Made by a program: the position numbers and the translations under genes. A stretch of DNA of 64,000 nt from Anseranas semipalmata (lineage: Eukaryota > Chordata > Aves > Anseriformes > Anseranatidae): positions 165,101-229,100 of the forward strand of contig VXAA01003394.1 in the NCBI GenBank assembly GCA_013399115.1, written 5' to 3'. Below, in pieces: positions 13,051 through 24,290 of the stretch. Position 1 is the first letter of the stretch; each line of letters opens with the position of its first letter. The notes under the pieces were generated by a model. It had not been told where the DNA came from, did no database searches, and saw only the letters and a program-made list of their open reading frames with translations.

Positions 13051-16000
13051 CAAGTCTGCTAGAACCAACACATCATATGGGATCTTATTGGAGTGGTCTT
13101 ATGCACCCCTCTGCCCTCAGTTGTGGCCCAAAGAAGCTTTACGACCTAGAAAATATCCAGTGTCTGACAGGGGTGTTGGTATAAATGAACAGCATTAAGT
13201 TTGAAATCAGAGAATTGCTTGATGCCAATTGTGTAGAAGGAACTGCTGCTAGAACATGATCTATCTTAAGCTAAGAGTCTTAATATTGATCTGGAGATAC
13301 ATGCCTTCATCTTCAATGTCTATACATACCTTGCTATCTGTAGATTTGCATCAGTACTTTCAACAATATATCTTGTAGAGTTGTTTTGCTATTGCAGTCA
13401 GTGTATCTACCTAAAAATCTAACCAATGAAGAAAATACATCAAAAATTTATAGAACAGTAACTCTCCAGAGTTACTAACCTATAGCCTCTTCACTCATAG
13501 TCTTTATTTTGGAGTAAACAAGTATATGAAAATCTACAGCTATCTAATTAATAGTGATTTTAACCTTCCCTTCCCTCTTCCCCATGCTCTTTATATAGAA
13601 GGATCCTTAACTGGAATTAGTTCAGCCTTCCCATTCAAATATGCTTTACCTCAAAGGGTGAACAGGTGAAAGGTAAGGCTGACCTTGAAAAGGACCAGTT
13701 ATCAGCTACATAGTAAAGATTTTAATTTCCAGTGTACAGAAACCCTGCAGATTTCTGAATAAAGTGAAAAGCCATTTCTACAATAAAAGAGCTTGATGAA
13801 TGAGACAAAACATTTCCATTGGTATTTGGTTAAAAGTTTACATGATTTTATTCAGCCATGATTGTGCTTTTTTTTATGCATGCTGATTTTCTGCAGAAGT
13901 TGGAGAAATTGAATTTGAGTGGCACAAATATAAAACCAATTTCAAAAAGATATATATAACTGCATAGAGAAACAAATCTTTACGTTCACATACAGCAGTA
14001 GTTTGTGCTGGAAACTCTAGGGGGCTCATCCAATCAGTGAAAAAATTCTGTTCTATTCCAAGTAACTGAGAGTACCTAAGTTTTGAACACTTGCATGCGT
14101 ATGTATTGACACAGACAGAACGTGTGAGTGGAAATTTCCCTATGTAAACATGCTATTTTAATGTAAAACACAACTGGACTTTAATGTTTATTCTGCAGCT
14201 GAGAAAACCATTCATTGGTTATTTAAAAGCCTGGATTCTTTCAGCATCAAATTGACACAAGAAAGGCTAGGTGTGAAGAAGGAAAAAAAAAAAAAAACAA
14301 CCTCCAAAGCAACTCAAACACAGTGGAGATGAGCACTGAGATAAAATAGATGTGGAAAAGCCTCTCCTTACTTCAAGTCATCGGCTTGCTGTAGTGGTCA
14401 ACTCCAAACATACATTTGCTTTTTCTTTAATGCCAGAGGTCTAGGACTACACAACCACATCCTTCACTTTGTATTTAGTGATAACTTCTGTTATTTTCTA
14501 TGTCTTTGTCATGTCCTAAACTCCTCAAGGCTGTTCTTATGAAAACTCACATTTTGCCATGCTCCTAAGTTCTTAAGGCTCAGAAAATCTTTGAAATCCT
14601 TCACTGCCTGAGATCTGTGACGAGGTATCATGGAAGACATCAAATTAAGGAAGAGAATCAAGAAAAAAGAAAAAAAGTGAAAAGAAGCAGGATTGAAAAA
14701 AATGCATCAGCTGTTACCACAGAGTAGATTTTTTAAATCATGTAATGTAGATGTTGTATCTATTTCAGTATGATATGATGTAAAAGGTCTGATTTATCTT
14801 CAAATATACAGAAGTATACAGTTTCACAAAGTAAAATTTAATAACTTGTTGGATACTATTTTTCAAATGCAAGAATCTGGGGAGAAAGATATTTAAAAAA
14901 AAAAGAAATTAAATTAGAAAGCGTTAATCAGTATATGTTTATTTGATATATTAAATCACTATGTTAGATTTCCACATGATTTTGTTGTTTTTTAATTTCA
15001 TGCAGGTGTACTGAACTTTTGAACAAGGGACATCAGAAGAAGTTAATAAATAATAGCCTGACTCATAAGTGAGAAGACTGATAATGTTGAAATCAATCTT
15101 GAATCAAATACTTTAATTGAACAAAATACAGATAACAGAAGAATTAGCACTAAGTAAGGAGTTATCTTGGAAAAGATAATATGAATTTAAAAATTTAATT
15201 CTTTTTTATAGCTTTGAGTTTTTGCAGCACAAGTAACACAATGTAATAAATCTGTACCTAGGATAAGTAAAGGCATGCTATTAATAATCACCATCTTTGC
15301 TTCATAATCTTAATGCATTAAAAAAAATAATTGTAGAGCATTATAAAAACTTGTGTCACTATCAGAAAAGTAACTGAGCATACCATCCAACTCTAACTCA
15401 GCTCAGCCTTGTATAAAGGCTCTCCCAACAGACATCATCAACTGATTCCACCTGTCTTCATTATTGCAGTAATAGCAACAAATGCTACTGCGACAAATCA
15501 GCATTCATTGATGTCATTGATCTGACATGCTGAATTATAACTTAAGTTACAGTTTAATTCCCTGCACATGGTAAAATGGAAATCCCATCGCAGGGATTAA
15601 CATCTCAGTATTGAGTAGAAAAAAAAGATAGGCAACAGGTACATATAAACTTCCTTGATATTTCTCAGTTCTTAAACCTGAAGAGGTTAACTGTAAAATT
15701 GTATCTTGGCTCCTTCTCAGCTTCTTCTCTCTCAGATAGACTATTTTACTTATTCTTCACTGTTATGCTGATAACTCCATGTGTAGTTTCTTCTTAAGAG
15801 TTTTGAACAAACTGCATGAGAGCTTTTTTTCCCCCTTCCTAACAGACTTCTCCCCTGGGATTTGAAATACAATTTCACTTGTTATCTGCTGTCATATTTC
15901 GTTAGAAGTTACAGCTGAAATAAGAATCTTCTGTGTTGTTTCACAAGATAGAAAAATTATGATTTTGCATAATCTTTTGCATTTAATAAGAAAGGAAATG

Positions 16001-16183
16001 CGCATATGATTTCACTTAACTTTGGCCTCAGCTCAGTGCAAATGCTTAATGTTGTGTGTTTGCCTCCCAGAGTGAGAGCGCTTTGTCTGAGTGGCATCAG
16101 GGATGAACCTGAGCACAGCTACTCAAAATTCACCACGCTCTCTCCAAGTGCTATGAATTCACAGGTTGCAGGTAACTCCTGAG

Positions 16184-16209
16184 TCTAATATGGCTCAAGC
16201 CATATTAGA
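16184..16209. repeat. Perfect 12-bp inverted repeat, 2-nt spacer
   Basis: TCTAATATGGCT at 16184-16195 is followed by CA and then its exact reverse complement AGCCATATTAGA at 16198-16209. The arms are perfect. As DNA it could extrude a cruciform; as RNA the two-base loop is too tight for a stable hairpin without opening a pair. No gene or mobile element edge is recognised beside it. Confidence 0.9.
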
Positions 16210-17596
16210 ACCTAATTTTCAGATTATTCCTTATTTTCTAAGGTTACAAGGAAAAAAATTTAAAGAGGAAAATTGAATAGCTAACAGGAGAATGAGACTA
16301 TCCAGGGGCAACATAGCTTTTCTTTTGCTTTTCTTTTATTTTAAAGTAAAAGTTTCCCTGAGCCTTTTAAAAGTAATTTTTTAGTGAGTAGATCTCCATT
16401 TCATATGTCTTCCTAATTCTGCCTGGTTTAGAAACTGATACGACTGATACAAGCCCATGCACATATCCATATAAACATAAACAGAGATGTATCCAACAAT
16501 GAGAGCTTTTACATTTTCCTGTTAGATGACTCCAGTTCTCTGTTTTCACAGAGAATTTCCCCTCAGACCTGGCTTTGAGATAAATAAACAGTGTTAAAGA
16601 TGCTCTGATTATACTCATTCCAATATAATAAAAATAATAACATCTCATTATTTTCTTTAGAGGTTGATAACTGGATCCAGATCACAAGCACTGTAAGTTT
16701 TTCCCTTTGGTGACCTCTTACATTTTTATTTTTTTACTTATACTAGCTTATGTTTTTTCTCTCCTTCCATTTGTTTTACCTTTTCTTCCCCTCCTTTTAC
16801 TCCTGCCAACTATTTGCAATGGGAAAACAGTACACATCAGCAGAGCCTTTCAGGTAATTAGCTTCTTTTAAAATTCTCTCCACCAAAGCACTCCAAATTA
16901 TTAGATTTTTGGATTATTGGATTTTTTTTATTGCTTTGGATATATATTGAAATTTCAAATCTGATTTGTTTCTGGATATCAATGTTTAAAATGTCTAAAT
17001 TGAGACCACATTAATTATTAAATTCAAGTACTCAGTTATGGTGGAAAACTTTCACCCAATTTTAATTTTGTTGCTAATTAGTTTACAAAAATATATCTAA
17101 AAATCAATATTGTGTCAAAATATGCCTCTGTAATAGTCTCTTTAGAATTTTATTTTAGTCACAGCAAGATGGGTATAATCCCTAAAAAAAATCCCATCCA
17201 CTTTGGTATGGGAAAAAGAAAGAAAGATTTTTTTAAAAATATTAAGGAAAAAATTTGTTAGAGGAAATCAGGAGGCATGACAAGCCTAGAGACAGCAAAG
17301 TGAACCATTCTGAAATATCAACCACAGGGAACAATACAACAACATGAAAAACAATTAATGTCACCTATTACTGTCACCTATCTCGAGATGCAGTGAACTG
17401 CTATTTCCATATGTCTTTTTTCTTTATTAACTACAGAAAAAGCCTAGATGACTACATTACATTCAGTGCCTAAATTTTAAATGGCTAAAGGCAAAGGAAA
17501 CAATTTCCAATTTTGCAGCTTTTTAAAAGAAAGCAAGTATGTTTCTACTGCTACAATGATTACAGGTTACACTTAAATGACTCAAGTATAGTTGGC

Positions 17597-17616
17597 TTTT
17601 TTTTTTTTTTTTTTTT
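17597..17616. repeat. Poly-T run (20 nt)
   Basis: Twenty uninterrupted T followed by AAAA. A simple repeat in unique sequence, with no retrocopy recognised. Confidence 0.9.
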
Positions 17617-18216
17617 AAAAACAGGAACCTGATGCTTTTAACACTTTCAATTCCCAATAAAGCCAATGAGAGAATTGAGAATTTAGTCTTGGGTGTGCAC
17701 AAATATATTCCTACTTTTTAACATGTTTGTAGTTCTGCACAAGTCAAAAGGGTGCTTCTGTAGTGGGGAGAATAGGGGTAAGACACAGTAGGATTAAAAA
17801 TCTTGAAAATTTGAATAAATGATACAGTCAATGTTGTACTGGGAAGCAATGGAAAAATACATCAGTGTAAAAACCTACTTTTATAAGGCAGCACAGAAAA
17901 AGGAATTTGAAAACAAACCTTAAAACTGGCATAGTAAAAAATGCAGTTCAGGCAAACCAATTCAGAGGTGAAGGATAGTGGTGTTCCATTTGAATAAAAT
18001 GAAATCTAAATAAGAAGCAGCATTACTAGGCTTCAAAACACCAACATTTATATAAAATATAAAAGTATTTCTACTGTAAATGCAAAAGAAAAGAAAAATA
18101 AACTTAATAATAAGAAAAGAGTGCTCATCCTTCTGTACTTTACCTCAGTAAGAGAGCAATTTCTATTTAGAGACATCCAGTTGGAAAAAACAAAAGCTTA
18201 TCCTTGTAAACTTTGT

Positions 18217-18262
18217 AAAAAAAGAAAAAAAANAAAAAAAAAAAAAAAAAAAAAAAAAAAAA
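18217..18262. repeat. Long A-rich tract containing one N
   Basis: Forty-six bases of A broken only by a G at 18224 and an undetermined base at 18233. The N shows the length and sequence of this tract are uncertain in the assembly. Confidence 0.9.
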
Positions 18263-18939
18263 CAGGAGGAAATCCTGGATAACATCCATATAGTATTTGT
18301 ATACAAATGAAAAAGTATACTATTAAGGCAGAAAGAGTCAATGAAAGGCCAAATGTAAATTGAGAAGCTGAGGACTGTAATCTAAACCCCTGGAGATGTC
18401 TTCACAACAGATTCTGCATGGAAGATGAAGGGATAGCCTCAAACTATATCAACATATTGTTTGTTAATTGGCTGCCATGTGTGGCAAAATCTTTTTATAT
18501 TAATCCCATAGCAGATGCTGGTGAATATTCAGCGTAAAATAGGGAAGTTCATGTTAGCATTCCTAGAGCTGTGATTATAGCCCATAGAATCATGGTTATA
18601 AATGGCCTCTTGGGATAACCTGTGTATAAAAGAAGGACTCCAGATTGAGAAAATAAATCATGATCAAATATTATATAATTTACACCATTTGCTAACTAAG
18701 AGAGAACGTTAGTCCATTACTCCATGTAAATAGAACAAATGATCAAAAATGATAGCCAGGGGCATTTGAGCATTCAGCTTAGTTTTGTATTTAATGTGAT
18801 CAATACTATGCAGAAATCCATCTTGACTTTTGTCTTTGGGTCCTTTTATCTAGTAAAGATGGTATGAAGGCAGAAGACAGCACTGCACTATAACAATAGT
18901 GATTTGTGTGCCACATCAGCTACCCTAGACCAGCTACAA

Positions 18940-19365
18940 AGCTATGCCCCTACATCCGCTCCAGCAAACTGAGCAGCTGCCATTCCCGCAGCCAACACAA
19001 ATAACTGCTGCTACAACAAGCAACAAAAACAATGCTGCGGCACCTGCTACCCTGACCAGCCAGGGCAATGGTAGGCTATCATTCAAGCCAGTGGCAATAG
19101 GGCCACATAAACCCAAACACGTGCTCTCGCGAGCTCAGCTGCTGTCCTATCTGGGCACGAGCACATGCCTGCCAGCCAGGTTCCCTCTCCCAGTTGCAGC
19201 TCTCAGGAAGCCTCAGTCTGGTATCTTCCTGCTGGGAAGGCAAAAGAAAGAGCAAACAGGGTTGCCTACATATGTGACAGAGAGCAACTCCCAGGACTTC
19301 AGCAGGACTCTGTCAAATTATGCCACCTGAGCTCCTTGTTTTCAGGTCACACCACATGGTCATGA
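18940..19365. other. GC-richer patch with open frame, unidentified
   Basis: A local island of higher GC contains an open plus-strand frame of 128 codons (18944-19330), an overlapping plus frame and a minus frame. The main frame is rich in Pro, Gln, Ala and Thr in its first third and basic later. It includes motif-like stretches such as QPTQITAATT but no domain I recognise. CpGs persist (CTCGCGAG near 19126). Gene evidence is weak: there is no clear splice pair, and elevated GC alone lengthens random frames. It might be a decayed retroelement or a lineage-specific insertion. Confidence 0.3.
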
Positions 19366-19529
19366 AATAAGCCTCTGACAGACTTTTCAGGTCTGTAAGG
19401 ACATAACATTTACAACTGTTCAGCTTATTGTTTCTGAGACAGTTTAATGTTTCTCCTTATTATTTCTTATGGAAACAGGGGAGTAAGACTACTGAAAATT
19501 TGTCCTAGATTCTGAAATATTACTGATTT

Positions 19530-19552
19530 CTGAGCATCAGAGGGATGCTCAG
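19530..19552. repeat. Perfect 9-bp inverted repeat, 5-nt loop
   Basis: CTGAGCATC at 19530-19538, loop AGAGG, then GATGCTCAG at 19544-19552. It would fold into a short hairpin on either strand. It is too short for a microRNA precursor, and no T-run follows to suggest a terminator for RNA polymerase III. Confidence 0.85.
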
Positions 19553-20125
19553 TGCAGCCCTCTGGAGAACGACAACCTCTGTCCTGAGTCCAAATTTAGT
19601 CCTAGTAACTATAAAAATCTATGTAATGAAGAAGACAATTAAATTATTTCTGTTCTTACTGATATGTGGAAATAGCACAAAGATAATTTTACATCAAATA
19701 AAATAGCATTTAACTTTTCATGTTACCAAAGGCATGACAAGCCCCAGGAGAAAGTTCAGAATTTAAACTTCCCACTTAAAATCTTCAGGCTGATTCACCC
19801 ACTCTTCTTCAAACATAGCATGTTTTTAGGTCTCCGGAGGACCTACACAGGGAATTCATTTAAAGGAAAACCAGTAAGATGATATTAACATTGCTATTGC
19901 TTAATCCTGTGCACTGTAAATCCGAATGATTAGCATGACTGTATCTTGAATATTCCAAAATGATTCAGGACTTCAGATGAATAAAATCTAAGAATAAGCA
20001 AAAACTTGACCTCCATGAAGTTTGGTTATCAAAACTTTTAAAGAATTAAAAAACTTGAAAGCACTTGAAATATAAAGCCTTAAACTTACCAAACCAATTG
20101 CCTTGCCACAGACTATTTGCCAACT

Positions 20126-20172
20126 TTGTTGTTGCTGTTGCTCCTGTTTGTTGTTGTTGTTGTTTTGTTTTT
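20126..20172. repeat. (TTG)n microsatellite, interrupted
   Basis: GTT/TTG units with CTG and CTCCTG interruptions end in a T run. On the minus strand it encodes the Asn/Gln runs of two overlapping frames, which are microsatellite artefacts. Confidence 0.88.
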
Positions 20173-22765
20173 TTCCAGAAGAAAAAACAGACAAGCTGAA
20201 CATGGATTCCTGTCAAGATGAGCTTGACCTCCTGCTAGCTTACCTGGCATGTTAGCAGAGAGATCTGGTATTTCTGGCTCCCTGTCACAAAGCTGAGCAT
20301 GTGGGTACCTGAACATCCTGGTTCCCACACTGTGAAGCCAAGTCCTCTTTATAGTGCAGGAAACCATAACTGAGAAGAAAATTTCAGAACAAAGTATTTT
20401 GATTGTGTCACTAATTTTTGTTTGATTGTGATACTAATCACGTTTTGATTTTCCTCTCCATGGGAAATTTCTAAGTATATTGTATTTCCAAACTTAGGTG
20501 GAAGGGCTTTTTTTTTTTCCCCCAGAATCTTCAACCAAATACGATCTTTGTCTTTTCACCAGGCCCTTTAAGAGCTCGTTCCAAATCTGTTGAGAAGGTT
20601 ATTACCCTCTAGGAGGTGGGGTTTGTGGATGACAAACTGTTCTCTTGCAAGTACTTAAGGTTTGAAGTAATTGTTATGCTACAGCTGACTGTCTTCATTC
20701 TAGATTTTCCAGCAGCTGAGAGCTTGATTCTAATCAGGCCTGCAGAACTTGACTGAGATATTTTGACACCTGCAAAATGTACAAGCTTAAGATAGTTGTT
20801 CTAGTTTCTCTTCATGGCATCTTCTGCCTCACCTAAGCCCATTTATAATCTGAATAGCCTTCTGCAGGATCCTACCTTGCCTAGCTAAGCAAGTCTCTCC
20901 ACCTTCCACTCTGGAGTATTTTGTGCACGGTGCTATTCATGTGGCGCTATGCTATTTTTACAGGTAAATTCACATCTTATTTTTTGTTCTCTACATATAG
21001 CTTGATTTTCTTTTCATATTTCAGTTTCTCCCCATATTTTTTATCCATTCTCAACTCTTCTTTTCAGTTCATTTTTATAAATACATAGTGAACATTCCAT
21101 ACTAAAAAATAAACATTTACCATGACACGGTATAAATACAGTCTTGTGGTATACATACATTCTAAATTTAGGAAATACTGTGGTAAAGGCGATGCCACAG
21201 AAGAGTATTTGTTTACCTTCTTGAGGCGCCCTAGTTATTTAAGTATAATTAAGTTAGACTCTTTTTTCATAGCTTTTTGTCCATCACTGGAAAGTATTAT
21301 TGGCACTAACAAAACTAACAACAAAACCCACAGATTTTTTACTATGCTTTAGAAATAAGTTTTCACTCACATTAAGAAGCAACACAACACATTCTTCTTA
21401 TCATGTTTTAGCTTTTTTTTTCCCAGCTATAAAAAGGGAAATTGTAAGAAACATGGGCAAAACACTACAGTAAAAATAAAAATGATTGGATGCATAACAA
21501 ATTTATTACTAATATTTATTTTTATGGAAAAATATATTTCTGAATTTTAATTTGATATGTACTTTACAAACACTATTTGGCCATCAAAATTTTCAAAGGA
21601 TGTCATTAATTGGAGAACTGAGGCTGGCTGAATTATTTGCTTAGCAACATTTGACTAGCAAATAATTTCCATACCAACCATGCTCTCTGGAAACAATTCT
21701 TTTTCTTAAGCAGTTGCACAAATAATTTCTTTCAATATTTTCAGATTTTTTTGCAATTTATTTCCATAGTGCTAAATTCCTTATGAGTCATATGTGACCG
21801 ATCACTTCAGGCACATAAAATTGTTTCTGACATTTATTTGTTAATTGTCTTTTTCTCTTAACATTCTTTTGTTGAGGAACTTTTTCAAAATATCAACTAT
21901 TCTGGTATGAGTTTTTGGTCAAATTAAATATTTCTGTAAAGATGAACTTCATGATTTGGACCATTTCAGCTCTAGCAATAGAGACAAAGTGTCCATGCAC
22001 CATTAATTCAGCTGGAAGGAAATAACAGTAATCCAATTCAGGTCAGAAGCATAATACCAGTAATAAGTTTATATCACAACTACACTTTTCAAAGAAGCTA
22101 TATTTATATATATATATATAAAGCACCTATCACCATATTGATAAACACTGTTTGGAATCACTCTGATGAGTGAATCTGACATTCTTGTTTCTATGATTTC
22201 TTTCCTCTTTTAACTTGAAAATGGTGATTCCTGTTGTGTCTGAAGAAAAAAAAAACTGAAAAGTTACTGTGCTTTTCAATTTAAATGCATACAAATATCA
22301 GGTCTTTTTATATTTTTACTAATTTTGATATGCTTTAAAAAGACCAATAAAATAACATTAATATTGCAAAATTTTCAAAGTTTAAAATGCAAAATACTGA
22401 ATTTTATGTCAAACATGTTTTCTTTGTTTCCAGCAAACACTGTGTAGCAGAACATGTTAAAATTTTCCTTCCTTATACAGTTAATACTATAATCTGTTTC
22501 TGCTTAAAGAAGAATGTTGTATTGTAGTGTTTACAGAAGACACTAAAATACCCAAAATATACCTGCCTTGGCTAGGAGACATCTGTGCCTGAATCCCTCC
22601 TCTACCTGATGTGGAGCTGAGTCTGGAGCAAGTTTCCTGAATCTGGAGCAGGTTTCCCTATACACAAGAGACTGAGTCAGGCATTGAATTCATAAATGCT
22701 TTACTGGCTCTCTATGTATTACCTGCAGAAGCTGATATGTTGATTGAAAACAAGCATTTATTAGA
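20173..22765. other. Unique AT-rich non-coding DNA
   Basis: No gene is supported. It includes a TA microsatellite at 22105-22120. At 22622-22657 there is a 20-bp-period imperfect duplication of TCTGGAGCAAGTTTCC, in a patch (22570-22690) that may be another worn piece of the ancient sauropsid repeat described at 23920. Confidence 0.55.
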
Positions 22766-23770
22766 ATATATAAGAACATAAGAATGAACATGATGGGTAG
22801 GGGCAGAAGCCCATCTAGCTTTGTGACAGTTACCAGCAGGGAACAGTGGAAGTACAAAGTGATCTTTCCCTCACTGTCTCTCCTAGTTCCTCTTCTGCAG
22901 TTTGGAGATATCTGGAGCCACAAGTGCATCAGAATCATGCAATTTAATAACCCTTGGCAGACTTTTATTCTCTGGATTTGTCTAATATCTTTTTGATGTC
23001 ATTTATACTTTTTGCATGTGATTTTTACTTAAGAAAAAGAACTTCCTTTAGTTTCCTTTATACGTGCTATCTGATCATTTCATTTGGTGTCTTCCACATC
23101 CTGAGCTATGTGAAACATCAAATAATTGTTTCCCGTTCATCTTCTCTCTGCCATTCAGGATATTATATTCTTCTCTCATATCTATTGCCTGCTCAACTGA
23201 GTCATTTCCAGACTGAACTGTTCTGGTCTGTTTAATTTCTTCTTATCTTATTGTCATCCTTTTCATCCTTTTCTGTACTGGTTTTACTGTATCCTGTTTG
23301 GTATGTTGCAACCATAACTCCAAGAAGCCTTAAAGATCTCTTTTGCTTAGTTGTCTATCTTTTCTTCTAATAATAAGCCTTTGCACCCTGCTTGCTTTTT
23401 GACTACTGAGGAATTCTGAGCTGATAACTTCAGAAAACAGTCTATGGTGACTCCAAGATCCTTTTCATGATTGAAAGTACCTAATTTATAGTCCATTGTC
23501 TGGTCTCTGGCTGAATGCTTACAGTTATTTTTCCATTAATGCATTATTTTACATGCTCTGACATTGACTTTAATCTGACATTTCAACACCTACTCAATAG
23601 TTTCCATCAATTCACTGCCACACACTGATGTTCTTACTGCAGTACTTATCCTCTTTTTTCAGCCCATGTATGACCTTGCTAAGTACCACTTGCTGAAGAG
23701 GAGATCCTTGGGAGAACTCAGTGATGCTTTCGTTGTTATAAATACTGACCGTTTCTTAAATGTTGTTCAT
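22766..23770 (-). mobile_element. Ancient CR1 retrotransposon fragment
   Basis: A roughly 1-kb, heavily substituted copy of a reptile/bird CR1 type in antisense orientation. Its 3' end is at the low coordinate, where the AAGAACATAAGAA-like end typical of this subfamily is present. Further into the element come recognisable blocks: CTGCTTGCTTTTTGACTACTG, GGTGACTCCAAGATCC, and a decayed form of the segment read on the plus strand as 'gacccctgggggacacc', near 23705. These correspond to the C-terminal part of ORF2 with reverse transcriptase and the 3' untranslated end. No frame remains open. The divergence indicates insertion long before the CR1 at 37381. The family call is from memory of the consensus, not a search. 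Confidence 0.72.
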
Positions 23771-23919
23771 CAAAGAAGAAAAAATGTTTAACACTCTAAA
23801 TTGGTAGTTAGTGTGCTGATCTAAGCAAAACAGGCTCAAAGCTCTCAGCGATGTATCTTTCTTTATAAATAATAATTTAATTTACATCATTGGGGTGTAT
23901 CTTCTAGGTGTGCCCCTAA

Positions 23920-24290
23920 GTAACTAATAATCTGGTGGCAAGAGTTCTCTCCTGACAAATGAGACATCTTGGTTCAAATCAGGCAGGGGTGTGATTGAAG
24001 ACAGATCAACAGTTCTTGAGCTTAGCTAATCACCAAACTACTGGGCATTCCCTAAGGGTACTCAGTGTCTTAGGGTTGCCTTTTTTTTTTTTTTTTTCTC
24101 ATTTGTTTGTTTCTTGGGTTTTGTGAAGGATATTTTTGTGAAAGGGTGGCCTGATTTTGATGCCTAACTCCAAATGAGTGTTCAGGTCAGAGAACCTCAA
24201 TTTTCCCTACAAATCCTGGTAAACACCTCTATTAGGTCTGGAGGAAAGTACCTGAAGGTGTTTGAGGGAACATCTTGCTAGTGCCTTTGT
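23920..24290. repeat. Probable ancient sauropsid interspersed repeat
   Basis: The block resembles an unclassified high-copy repeat of turtles, crocodiles and birds, with a decayed 'cctgggaggtgggagacccaggttcaaatc' type segment near 23950-23980, an 'aaccactgggctata' type segment near 24035, and 'gatgcctaactcc' at 24160. A T17 run (24081-24097) interrupts it. No coding capacity remains. The class (DNA transposon, LTR or other) is not known to me. Confidence 0.42.

Larger units (their letters stand above)
13051..18216. other. Unique AT-rich non-coding DNA
   Basis: No gene is supported. There are few open frames over 60 codons in over 5 kb. Contents are unique AT-rich sequence, an A run at 14283-14297, a T run at 17597-17616 and the perfect inverted repeat at 16184-16209. 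Confidence 0.65.

Noticed and set aside
14140..14160. miR-30-like text TGTAAACAT
   Set aside because: The following bases do not match and no complementary arm lies within hairpin range.
20113..20367. Minus-strand frames with Asn/Gln runs
   Set aside because: The runs are the TTG microsatellite read in antisense; no gene context.
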